A stretch of 64,000 nucleotides of DNA. Origin: Bog-532 sp963833835. Its GTDB lineage: Bacteria; Actinomycetota; Actinomycetes; Streptosporangiales; Streptosporangiaceae. The position numbers were made by a program, and so were the translations under genes. A model generated the notes under the pieces. It was not told the origin of the DNA. It worked only from the letters and a program-made list of their open reading frames with translations, and searched no databases. Of this stretch, positions 8,934 through 16,780 are shown one piece after another (position 1 is the first letter of the stretch; each line of letters starts with the position of its first letter). Location of the stretch: NCBI GenBank assembly GCA_963833835.1, contig CAWHZI010000015.1, forward strand, positions 404,078 to 468,077. Reading direction: 5' to 3'.

Positions 8934-9048
8934 CGCCAGCGCCAGCGCCGTCCCGGCCAGCCGCCAGCGCCGGGCCCGGGGCCTGGCCCCAGCCCGCTAG
9001 GGCCGCCCGGGTTCGCTCAGCTCGCCGGCGGCGGCTCGGCGGCCACCG

Positions 9049-9591
9049 CTAGTTCTGCTCGTAGGTGGCGACGATCGCGCCGCGGGCCAGGGTGTGGCTG
9101 AGCAGGTTGAACATCAGGAAGGCAGGAGTGGAGGACGCATCGATGTCCAGGTGGTCGACGTCGAGGGCGTGCACCACGAACTCGTAGTGGTGCGGGCCGT
9201 GGCCGGCCGGGGGCGCGGCCCCGACGTACTGGGACATGCTGGCGTCGTTGCGGAGGGTGGACGCACCGGCGGGGAGGCTGAGGCTGCCAGGCTCACCGGC
9301 GTTGGTGGGAAGCTCGGTCACCGAGGCCGGGATGTTGAACACGGCCCAGTGCCAGAACCCGCTGCGGGTCGGGGCGTCCGGGTCGTACACGGTGACCGCG
9401 AAGCTCTTGGTCCCGGCCGGGACATCGCTCCAGCTGAGCTGGGGGGAGTGATCCTGGCCACCGGCCCCCATGACCCCGCTCACCTGGGGCTGGGGCAGGG
9501 TGTCGCCGTGGGTGATGTCCGAGCTGGTCACGGTGAGGCTCGGAGCATCGGGGAGACCCTCGAAGGGGTCATGGTTATGCGCGTCCGCCAT
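9049..9591 (-). CDS. YbhB/YbcL family PEBP-like protein
   Basis: The 180-residue protein starts at the ATG at 9591 after AGAGGAAG. It shows the phosphatidylethanolamine-binding protein fold signatures: S-P-Q-L-S-W, Y-D-P-D-A-P, F-W-H-W-A-V-F-N-I-P and the later G-P-H-H-Y-E-F-V-V-H-A-L. Bacterial members such as E. coli YbhB have no firm function; binding of a phosphorylated or anionic ligand is assumed from the fold. It precedes the SGNH hydrolase in the same direction, with about 115 bases to that gene's annotated start. Confidence 0.88.
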   Translation of the reverse strand: MADAHNHDPFEGLPDAPSLTVTSSDITHGDTLPQPQVSGVMGAGGQDHSPQLSWSDVPAGTKSFAVTVYDPDAPTRSGFWHWAVFNIPASVTELPTNAGEPGSLSLPAGASTLRNDASMSQYVGAAPPAGHGPHHYEFVVHALDVDHLDIDASSTPAFLMFNLLSHTLARGAIVATYEQN

Positions 9592-9623
9592 TGGACTTCC
9601 TCTCTTCGGATGGGTAGTGGGGC

Positions 9624-10544
9624 TCAAGGGCAGGTACGCGGGCGGCGCAGGACGCACACGGCAGCCCGAAGGCAGTGGAATCGGTGAGCCGCGGAGGTGG
9701 CAGTATCAGTCCATGGTCGGCGCGGCTGGCCGCGCCGGCTGACCAGGGCCCGGTACAGGCGGGGCGGCACCGGGAAGAAGCCACTGGTGCGGCGGGCGTA
9801 CTCGACGTAGCCGGGGCGCTTGGCCATGGAGCGTTCCAGCAGCCGTTTGCCGGTGCCCGCCACCAGCAGGTAGGTCATGAGGGCCGGGCTGACCACGGTG
9901 AGCACGCCGGGCCAGCGCTCGGCGGTGATGAGCCACAGGCCGGTCCACACGGCGGCGTCGCCGAAGTAGTTCGGGTGCCGGGTCCAGCGCCACAGTCCTT
10001 CGTCGATGACCTGGCCGTGGTGGGCCGGGTCGCGGCGGAACCGGTTCATCTGATGGTCCCCGACGGCCTCGAAGGTCAGGCCGAGCAGCCAGACGGCGAC
10101 GCCGAGCCAGCCGATCACCGAGACCGGGCCGGGCTCGGCCATGCCCACCTGCAGGGTCCCCGACACCAGGTACAGCACGATGGCCTGCGGAACGAAGATG
10201 TACCGGACCGCGGTCAGGGTCCGGTGCCCGTCGTGCTTGGCCAGCAGGTCGACGTAGCGCTGGTCGTCGCCTTTCCCGGCGCTGCGGCGGCCGACGAAAT
10301 AGCCGAGCCGCAGGGCCCAGATCGCGGTCAGGCCGAGCAGCAGGCCCTGCCGCAGCGGGTCACCCGACCGCCCGGCGGCGACGGCGCAGGCGACCGCGGC
10401 GACCAGCAGGAACCCCAGCGGCCAGAGCGTGTCGACGATGTTGTTGCGGTGCAGCAGGTGGGCCAGCACGAACGCGGCCACGGCCCAGACCACCACGGCC
10501 ACGGCCGAGAACGCCAGGACGGGCCAGACGTCGTTAAAAGTCAT
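9624..10544 (-). CDS. DUF1295 membrane protein (steroid 5-alpha reductase-like fold)
   Basis: The 306-residue protein has six or seven membrane helices and ends its conserved part with R-H-P-N-Y-F-G-D and K-R-P-G-Y-V-E-Y-A-R-R-T-S-G-F-F-P. These are the hallmark of DUF1295 and the isoprenylcysteine methyltransferase/5-alpha-reductase superfamily, where they bind NADPH or SAM. The family usually stops soon after F-F-P-x-P-P. Here about 40 extra Arg-rich residues follow, perhaps because the true stop was lost to an indel. Its start overlaps the stop of the small upstream gene by four bases, so the two are translationally coupled. Confidence 0.82.
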   Translation of the reverse strand: MTFNDVWPVLAFSAVAVVVWAVAAFVLAHLLHRNNIVDTLWPLGFLLVAAVACAVAAGRSGDPLRQGLLLGLTAIWALRLGYFVGRRSAGKGDDQRYVDLLAKHDGHRTLTAVRYIFVPQAIVLYLVSGTLQVGMAEPGPVSVIGWLGVAVWLLGLTFEAVGDHQMNRFRRDPAHHGQVIDEGLWRWTRHPNYFGDAAVWTGLWLITAERWPGVLTVVSPALMTYLLVAGTGKRLLERSMAKRPGYVEYARRTSGFFPVPPRLYRALVSRRGQPRRPWTDTATSAAHRFHCLRAAVCVLRRPRTCP

Positions 10545-10864
10545 CGATTGCGGCGGTGACCGGCCACGGCGGCCAGCAGTTCCAGCGCGGCCCAGCCCGC
10601 CGCGACCCCGGCGACCTTGGCCCGCTGCCCGGGCGGGACCACGCGGGCGAACCAGGCCGCGTCGGCGCCGTCGGACAGGACCCGGGCCGCGGTCAGCACG
10701 TTCATCGGGTAACCGGCCGGCGCGACGGCCAGGGCGGCGGCCATGGCCGCGTCACGGGTGCCGATGGAACGGGTCAGCTCGGCCACCGCGGGCGGCACGC
10801 TGCCGTCGGGGTTGGTCAGGCGGCAGGGCTTGGCCAAGATCTCGGGCCGGATGGTGATGGCCAC
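10541..10864 (-). CDS. Small membrane protein of unknown function
   Basis: A 107-residue, alanine-rich protein with two or three hydrophobic segments (about residues 36-60 and 82-102) and the motif I-G-T-R-D-A-A-M, which resembles the G-x-R-D signature of DUF4267-type membrane proteins. That assignment is tentative. The start is a GTG at 10864; the frame is open about 18 codons further up without a better start. The stop overlaps the ATG of the DUF1295 gene (ATGA), so both are one operon. Confidence 0.55.
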   Translation of the reverse strand: MAITIRPEILAKPCRLTNPDGSVPPAVAELTRSIGTRDAAMAAALAVAPAGYPMNVLTAARVLSDGADAAWFARVVPPGQRAKVAGVAAGWAALELLAAVAGHRRNR

Positions 10865-11037
10865 GCTGTAGGCGGTGGTCCGCGGCGACCGCGCGGGAGG
10901 GCCAGCCGTCCTGCCAGCGGAAATTCTGGATTTTCATGATGGCGGCCACTACCCAGCGGGCCGTGAAACATGTCTGACCAGCGGCTGAGCGGCCCGGCTC
11001 ACCCAGCCGGGTTAGCCAGCCGGGTTAGCCAGCACGG

Positions 11038-11304
11038 TCAGGCGGGCTCGATGCCGTGGCTGGCCAGCAGCTTGCGCAGGCTCATCACGGCGTCGGCGTC
11101 CAGGTCCTTCTCGCTCCCGTGCCGGTGCAGCACCTCGGTCTCGCCGCCCAGGGTCACGGCCAGGTTGCCGTGCCGCTCCTCGATGTCGCCGACCGCGCCC
11201 AGCAGTCCGATGACGTCCTGCCACTCGACGTTGTGGCTCACCGGGTGGGCGAAGATCTTCTTCAGCGTGTCGCGATGGTTGTTGCTCAGGTCTGGGGCGG
11301 GCAT
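11038..11304 (-). CDS. HicA-like conserved small protein
   Basis: The 88-residue protein has a textbook GGAGGTAA ribosome site before the ATG at 11304. The sequence N-N-H-R-D-T-L-K-K-I-F-A-H-P is typical of a small actinobacterial family, followed by a G-G-E-T-E-V-L-H-R-H strand near residue 53. The overall pattern (helix, strands, a His in the last strand, helix) recalls the HicA double-stranded-RNA-binding fold. No HicB-like antitoxin lies beside it, so I would not call it a toxin. It starts four bases after the epimerase stop and is probably cotranscribed. Confidence 0.7.
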   Translation of the reverse strand: MPAPDLSNNHRDTLKKIFAHPVSHNVEWQDVIGLLGAVGDIEERHGNLAVTLGGETEVLHRHGSEKDLDADAVMSLRKLLASHGIEPA

Positions 11305-11308
11305 GCAG

Positions 11309-12289
11309 TTACCTCCGGTCGGGTATTACTTCCGCGATCCTATGGCCGGCCAGGACGGCTTGCTCCTGGGCGGGGGTGAAGCCGCGGTCGAGCGGGGGTT
11401 CGCCGCGGGCGCGGTCCCAGGCCAGGACGTCGGCCGCGGTGGTGAGCAGGGGGGTGGCGGGCAGGCCGGCCGCGCGGGCGCGGGCCGGGCTGCGTTGCTG
11501 GGCGGGCCAGTCGGTGCGGACCAGGGGGAACATGGGGGGCGCCAGGTGAGGCGGGACGGGGACGAGCTCGACTTCGGTGCCGGCCGCCCGGGCGCAGGTG
11601 CGGATGAGGCCGGCCAACGTGGTCGGGTCGGCCGGGCCGACGGCGTGGAAGGGGCCGGGGCGGTCGTCGGCCAGCAGCTGGACCACCAGGCGGGCCAGGT
11701 CGCGGGAGTCGATGACCTGGATGGGCTGATCCGGGTCGGCCGGGAGGGCGACGCGGCCGCCGCGCCCCGCCCGGCGGACCCAGTAGGTCAGGCCGTCCTG
11801 GTTGTCGTGCGGGCCGGCCACCTTGCCCGGGCGGACGATCGTGGCCCGGTCGCCGTAGCGGGCGGTGACGTCGTCTTCGCAGGCGACCTTGAGCCGGCCA
11901 TAGGTCTCGCCGTTGAGCTCTTCGGTGTCCCGCACCGGCGGACGGCGCGGAGTGTCCTCGGTGGAACCCGGGCCGACGCCTTCGGTCTGGTAGACGGCGT
12001 GGCTGGAGATGAACAGGTACCGCCCGGCCCGATCGCCGAGGGCCTCCATGGCCTGGCCGACGTGGCGGGGCACGTAGCCGCTGACGTCGACCACCGCGTC
12101 CCAGCGGCCGTCGTGCAGGGCCGCGTAGTCGCCGGTGTCGCGGTCACCGATGAGCCGGGGCAGGCCGGGGAACAGCCCGGTCCCGGTCTGGCCCCGGCTG
12201 AACAGGGTCACGTCGAAGCCGGTCCGCAGCGCGTCGTCGACGATGGCCCGGCCGACGAACGAGGTCCCGCCCAGCACAAGAATCCGCAC
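11309..12289 (-). CDS. NAD-dependent epimerase/dehydratase
   Basis: The protein from the GTG at 12289 (V-R-I-L-V-L-G-G) is about 326 residues. It has the Rossmann G-G-T-S-F-V-G motif and the catalytic Y-x-x-x-K (ETYGRLK) with upstream S-S of an extended short-chain dehydrogenase. Nucleotide-sugar or isoflavone-reductase-like substrates are possible; nothing nearby decides. The frame continues without a stop into the upstream TetR gene, giving one 568-codon open frame. The junction is Arg/Pro-rich and unlike either family, so I treat it as two genes joined by an indel; a real fusion cannot be excluded. Confidence 0.75.
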   Translation of the reverse strand: MRILVLGGTSFVGRAIVDDALRTGFDVTLFSRGQTGTGLFPGLPRLIGDRDTGDYAALHDGRWDAVVDVSGYVPRHVGQAMEALGDRAGRYLFISSHAVYQTEGVGPGSTEDTPRRPPVRDTEELNGETYGRLKVACEDDVTARYGDRATIVRPGKVAGPHDNQDGLTYWVRRAGRGGRVALPADPDQPIQVIDSRDLARLVVQLLADDRPGPFHAVGPADPTTLAGLIRTCARAAGTEVELVPVPPHLAPPMFPLVRTDWPAQQRSPARARAAGLPATPLLTTAADVLAWDRARGEPPLDRGFTPAQEQAVLAGHRIAEVIPDRR

Positions 12290-12953
12290 GGGCCTGAACG
12301 CTACTCGGCCGGCGGGCCGCGGGGTATTCTCTTTACGGCGCGGCTCCCGGACGCCACGGCGCGGCTCCTGGACGACGCTGGCCAGGACCGTGGCCACCGT
12401 CCGGTGGACGGTGGCGGGCGCGGGCGGGGTGGTGTCGCGGCCCGCGAACAGCAGGTGGCAGGCGCCCAGCAGGGTGGGGGCGAGGGTGGCGACGTCCGCG
12501 TCCCAGGCCAGGCGGCCCAGGTCACGTTCGGCGGCGAGGTAGGCCGCGAGCATGGCCGCCGCCTCGGTCAGCAGCGGGAAGCCGGTGGGCGTGGTCGACC
12601 GGAGCCGGGCCCGCAGGTCATCGCGGAAGGTGATGAGGGCGACGATGGCCACCGCGACCGAGCCGAACAGGTCGGTCAACGCCGCGGTCAGGTTGTCGAG
12701 TACGGTGCCGGCGCCGGCCGCGTCGAGCAGGGCCCGCCGCTGGGCCTCCAGCCGGGTGATGCGGTCCCGCACCAGCTCGGCCAGGAAATCGTCGAAGTCG
12801 GCGAAGTGCCGGTGCAGTACGCCCTTGGCGCAGCCCGCCTCGGTGGTGACCGCGCGGCTGGTCAGCGCCTGCGGGCCGTCGCGCAGCAGGATGCGCTCGG
12901 CCGCGGTGAACAGCTGTTCCCGCGGGTCTTGCGAGGGCGACTCCGGTGGGCAC
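12290..12953 (-). CDS. TetR family transcriptional regulator (indels at both ends)
   Basis: The helix-turn-helix reads T-A-A-E-R-I-L-L-R-D-G, then S-R-A-V-T-T-E-A-G-C-A-K-G-V-L-H-R-H-F, the TetR pattern. The effector domain follows for about 150 residues. A good ribosome site (AGGAG) precedes a GTG at 12953, but that codon is in a different frame from the domain, so an indel near 12925-12950 is likely. The next stop in the expected frame would be a TAA at 12333-12335, yet the written frame runs on into the epimerase. Two palindromes between this gene and the divergent methyltransferase are its probable operators. Confidence 0.72.
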
Positions 12954-12992
12954 GGCGGCTCCTGTCTTTGCTGAGCTGACGCCGCTAAGCCG

Positions 12993-13036
12993 TTGACGAG
13001 TGGGCGAGCGCCCACTTAGGGTGGGCGCATGCCCAC
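12993..13036 (+). promoter_or_regulatory. Promoter with two nested operators, probably leaderless
   Basis: TTGACG at 12993-12998 is a good -35. A 17-base spacer leads to a weak -10 (TTAGGG, 13016-13021), which would place the transcript start at about the ATG at 13029. The palindrome AGTGGGCG-AG-CGCCCACT (12999-13016) fills the spacer. A related one, GTGGGC-GCAT-GCCCAC (13021-13036), covers the start codon. This is a classic arrangement for repression by the divergent TetR protein. Confidence 0.6.
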
Positions 13037-13868
13037 TCTATCGGGATCAGGGCCGGAGCAGCCAGCGCCAGGGCCGGAGTGGCTCAGGCCGGACTCGGAC
13101 CAGTTCCGCCAGGTGGCGGAGGGGTTCGGCGCCAACGCCGGGCGGTACGACCGGGCCCGGCCCAGCTACCCGCGGGCCATGGTGGACCAGATCCTGGCCA
13201 CCAGCCCCGGGCCGCGCGTGCTCGACGTGGGCTGCGGGACCGGCATCGTGGCCCGGCTGTTCCAGGCGGCGGGGGCCCAGGTACTCGGAATCGATCCGGA
13301 CGAGCGGATGGCGGCCCGGGCCCGGCAGCGCGGGCTCGAGGTCGAGGTGGCCCGGATCGAGGACTGGGACCCGGCGGGCCGCCAATTCGACGCGGTGGTG
13401 GCCGGGCAGGCCTGGCACTGGGTCGACCCGGTGGCCGGGGCCCGGCGGGCGGCGCAGGCGCTGCGGCCCGGGGGGCGGCTGGCCGTGTTCTGGAACAGTT
13501 TCCGGCCCCCACCTGGCCTGGGCGAAGCCATGGCTGCGGTCATGGCCCGGGTGGTGCCGGACGCGCCGATGCAGGGTCTGCCCGGGCCGGACGGATACGC
13601 GCGGCTGGGTGACCGGGCGGCGAGCGGGATCCGGGAGACCGGGGCCTTCATTAAAAATATTGAACAATGGCGCTTCGACTGGGAGCGCCGGTATAGCCGG
13701 GACGAATGGCTGGACGCGGTGCCGACCTTCGGCGGCAGCAACCGGCTGCCGGCCAGCACGATGGGGGAACTCCTGGCCGGGATCGGCGCCGTGATCGACG
13801 CAATCGGCGGCCAGTTCACCATGGGGTACACCACGGTGGTGAGTACCGCCGTCCGCTCCGCCAATTGA
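13029..13868 (+). CDS. Class I SAM-dependent methyltransferase
   Basis: The 279-residue protein has motif I as V-L-D-V-G-C-G-T-G-I-V, an acidic residue ending strand 2 (G-I-D-P-D), and the A-W-H-W-V-D stretch of the Methyltransf_11/ubiE-like class seen in TetR-controlled actinobacterial enzymes. The Y-D-R-A-R-P-S-Y-P segment before motif I is also typical. The methyl acceptor is unknown. The ATG at 13029 lies inside the second operator, consistent with leaderless translation. A short AT-rich patch (13651-13660) inside the gene encodes F-I-K-N-I-E-Q-W and keeps the frame. Confidence 0.85.
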   Translation: MPTLSGSGPEQPAPGPEWLRPDSDQFRQVAEGFGANAGRYDRARPSYPRAMVDQILATSPGPRVLDVGCGTGIVARLFQAAGAQVLGIDPDERMAARARQRGLEVEVARIEDWDPAGRQFDAVVAGQAWHWVDPVAGARRAAQALRPGGRLAVFWNSFRPPPGLGEAMAAVMARVVPDAPMQGLPGPDGYARLGDRAASGIRETGAFIKNIEQWRFDWERRYSRDEWLDAVPTFGGSNRLPASTMGELLAGIGAVIDAIGGQFTMGYTTVVSTAVRSAN

Positions 13869-13907
13869 GGACGGGAACTGGCCGCAATGCGCCTCTAGCG
13901 TCGAAGT

Positions 13908-15065
13908 ATGACGACTTCGCAGAGCACGACTACTTCGAAGAGCATCAAGCCGTTCCGCATCGACGTCCCGCAAGCCGAACTGGACGAGCTGTCGGCGCGG
14001 CTGGCCGCGACCCGCTGGCCGGGTGAGGTGACCGGGGCCGGCACCAGCTACGGCATGCCGCTGGCGGTGGTCCAGCGGCTGGCCGAGCGCTGGCGCAGCG
14101 GCTACGACTGGCGCGCGCACGAGGCCGAGCTGAACGAGATCCCGCAGTTCACCACGGTCATCGACGGGCAACCTATCCACTTCCTGCACGTCCGCTCGCC
14201 CGAGCCGGGGGCGCGGCCGCTGCTGCTCCTGCACGGCTGGCCCGGTTCGGTGGTCGAGTTCCTCGGCCTGATCGGGCCGCTGACCGACCCGCGAGCCCAC
14301 GGCGCCGATCCGTCGATCGCGTTCGACGTGGTGGTGCCGTCGCTGCCGGGCTACGGGTTCTCCGTTCCGGTCACCGAGCCGGGCTGGGACAGCGCCCGGA
14401 TGGCCCGGGCCTTCGCCACCCTGATGAAGCGGCTGGGGTACGAGCAATGGGGGATGGCGGGCGGCGACATCGGTGCGCTGGTCGGCCGCGAGCTGGGCAT
14501 CCTGGCGCCGGACGGCCTGATCGGCCTGCACCTGCTGCAGATCTTCGCGTTCCCGTCCGGCGACCCGGAGGAGGCCCGCCGGATGACCGCCGCGGACCGG
14601 GAGAGCCTGGCCAGCTCGACGTCCGATTTCCAGAGCAAAGCCGGTTATCAGGCCATCCAGCGGACCCGCCCGCAGACGCTGGGTTACGGGCTGACCGACT
14701 CCCCCGTCGCCATCCTGGCCTGGAACGCCGAGATCTGGACCGGCTGGGGTGACTACGCCGCCTACCTGGACGTGGATAACTACCTGACCCACGCCAGCAT
14801 CTACTGGTTCACCCGGACCGGGGTCTCCAGCGCCCGGAGCTACTACGAGGACGCGCGCAGCGGCGCGGGCTACCGGGACGAGCCCAACCAGGTGCCGACG
14901 GCGGTGGCAGTGTTCCCGCAGGACTACCGGACCATCCGGGCCTGCGCGGAACGGGCCAACCACATCGTCCGCTACACCGAGTTCGCCGAGGGCGGGCACT
15001 TCGCCTACACCACCCACCCCGGCCTGGTCGCGGACGACCTGCGGGAGTTCTTCGCCAGCCTCTAG
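13908..15065 (+). CDS. Epoxide hydrolase (EHN-type alpha/beta hydrolase)
   Basis: The 385-residue protein has the N-terminal epoxide hydrolase domain (F-R-I-D-V-P-Q-A-E-L-D-E-L) followed by an alpha/beta hydrolase core. H-G-W-P-G-S gives the oxyanion hole, D187 in G-G-D-I-G-A is the nucleophile, and H364 in E-G-G-H-F-A is the catalytic histidine. The conserved P-G-Y-G-F-S follows the family. It should open an epoxide to a vicinal diol through an ester on D187. It lies 39 bases after the methyltransferase in the same direction and may belong to the same TetR-controlled unit. It is intact. Confidence 0.9.
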   Translation: MTTSQSTTTSKSIKPFRIDVPQAELDELSARLAATRWPGEVTGAGTSYGMPLAVVQRLAERWRSGYDWRAHEAELNEIPQFTTVIDGQPIHFLHVRSPEPGARPLLLLHGWPGSVVEFLGLIGPLTDPRAHGADPSIAFDVVVPSLPGYGFSVPVTEPGWDSARMARAFATLMKRLGYEQWGMAGGDIGALVGRELGILAPDGLIGLHLLQIFAFPSGDPEEARRMTAADRESLASSTSDFQSKAGYQAIQRTRPQTLGYGLTDSPVAILAWNAEIWTGWGDYAAYLDVDNYLTHASIYWFTRTGVSSARSYYEDARSGAGYRDEPNQVPTAVAVFPQDYRTIRACAERANHIVRYTEFAEGGHFAYTTHPGLVADDLREFFASL

Positions 15066-15085
15066 TCCAGCCGCTGGTCCAGCCG

Positions 15086-15277
15086 CTAGCGAGGGGAAGG
15101 CCGGCCCAGGAAGCCGGAGTGGAGCAGGGCGATGGCGGTGGCGATGTGGCGGCTGAACTCGTCGTCCGGCAGCGCTACGTTTTCGAGCGCCGCGCGCAGC
15201 GAGGCTCCGCTCCGGGGGTAGGCGGGATCGTCCTCCGTGGGTCGATCAAGCTCGGCTGGGCGCCAGCTGGTCGTCAT
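15086..15277 (-). CDS. Small hypothetical protein
   Basis: A 63-residue protein from the ATG at 15277, eight bases after GGAGG; a second ATG at 15283 is too close to that site. It is acidic at first (E-L-D-R-P-T-E-D-D-P) and then predicted helical (residues 28-55). The ribosome site and codon pattern support translation; I recognise no family. It converges on the epoxide hydrolase and diverges from the CoA-transferase. Confidence 0.5.
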   Translation of the reverse strand: MTTSWRPAELDRPTEDDPAYPRSGASLRAALENVALPDDEFSRHIATAIALLHSGFLGRPSPR

Positions 15278-15442
15278 CGACATCGCCTCCGGGCAAATCG
15301 TACGACGGGAGGCGACGCCCAGCCGGGAAGCCGGGCCGGGCGGGGCCGGGTTGCGAGCTGGATTGGCGGGGCTGGGTGGCGGGTGGCGTGAAACGCTGGG
15401 TGCGGGAGGTACTGACGTGGTGATCTTCGACCTGGGGGGCGC

Positions 15443-16715
15443 GTGACCGCGATCGTGGCGGCGGCCGATCTGGACCTCGGCCGGGTGCTGCGGCCCGGGG
15501 ACCGCATCGTCAGCGGGCACGCCAGCGCCGAGCCCGGCACCCTGATCGAGACGCTGACCGAGCAGGGGCCCGGTATCGGCGGCCTGTCGTTGTTCACCGC
15601 GACCAGCTTCTCCGGCCGGTTCACCCCGGCCACCGCGGCCAGCTTCGCGCTGTCGAGCCTGGGCGCGATCGGGGCCCTGCGGACCATGGCCCAGGCGCAC
15701 CAGCTGGCCGTCATCCCGTGCCACATCGGCCAGATCGGGCCGCTGATCGAGGCCGGGGCGATCGGCTGCGACGTGGCCTTCATCCAGGTCAGCCCGGCCG
15801 ACGACGACCGGCCACCACAGCCTCGGGCTGGCCGGCGACTACGTGCGGGCCGCGGTGCGGACGGCCCGGGTGGTGGTGGCCGAGGTCAACGATCAGGTGC
15901 CGTTCACCTACGGGGAGCTGCTGCCCGGCGCGGAGATCGACGTGGCGGTGCCGGTCTCGCGTCCGCCGGTGGAGGTGCCGGCCGCGCCACCGGGTCCGGT
16001 GGACGAGGACATCGCCCGGCACGCGGCGGCCTACGTCGAGGACGGGTCGGTGCTGCAGATCGGGATCGGCGCCGTGCCGGAGGCGATCACCCGGCGGCTG
16101 CGCGACCGCCGCGACCTCGGCGTGCACTCGGGCATGCTCGGCGACGGCCTGGTCGACCTGGTCGAGTCGGGCGCGGTGACCAACGCACGCAAGCCGATCG
16201 ACCGGGGCGTGTCGGTCACGGGACTGCTGATCGGCACCCGGCGGCTGTTCGGCTTCGCGCACCGGAACAACGCCCTGGCGCTGCGCGACGGCGGCTACAC
16301 CAGCGACCCGGCTGTGCTGGCCCGGCTGGACCGGCTGGTGACGATCAACTCGGCGCTGGAGGTCGACCTCAGCGGCCAGGTCAACGCCGAGCAGAGCGGC
16401 CCGTCCTACCTGGGCGGCACCGGAGGCCAGGTCGACTTCGTCCGGGCCGGGGCCCGCTCCCCCGGCGGCCACGCCATCATCGCGCTGCCCGCCACGGCCC
16501 GGGGCGGCACGATCAGCCGGATCACGGCCCGGCTGTCCGGCCCGGTCACCACGGCGCGGACCGAGGTGGACGTGATCGTGACCGAGTTCGGCGCGGCCGA
16601 GCTGAAGGGGCGGTCGCTGGCCGAGCGAGCCCGCCGCCTGGTGGCCATCGCCCACCCGGCCTTCCGGGAAGACCTGGAGCGGGAGGCCCGTTCGATCCAG
16701 CAGCGGGGCTACTAG
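15443..16715 (+). CDS. Acetyl-CoA hydrolase/CoA-transferase family protein (one frameshift)
   Basis: The GTG at 15443 opens a protein whose first 120 residues (G-D-R-I-V-S-G-H-A-S-A-E-P) match the N-terminal domain of the acetyl-CoA hydrolase/4-hydroxybutyrate CoA-transferase family. The C-terminal domain carries Q-I-G-I-G-A-V-P-E-A, G-V-H-S-G-M-L-G-D-G, and an S-G-Q-V-N-A-E segment near the catalytic glutamate. They are in different frames. One extra C at about 15809 explains it: with it removed the text reads D-D-D-G-H-H-S-L-G-L-A-G-D-Y-V-R-A-A-V. It moves CoA between acyl groups or hydrolyses acetyl-CoA; the acid partner is unknown. Confidence 0.82.
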
Positions 16716-16780
16716 TACATAGTTGTGCCTCGCGTAATACTCAGTTGTTCCGCGCGGGCCCCGGTTGTTGACTGGATCCC

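Noticed and set aside
11038..11304. HicA toxin of a toxin-antitoxin pair
   Set aside because: No HicB-like neighbour; the family appears as a solitary conserved gene.
13047..15017. A 656-codon minus-strand open frame opposite the methyltransferase and epoxide hydrolase
   Set aside because: Shadow; composition is that of complement frames and both plus genes are well supported.
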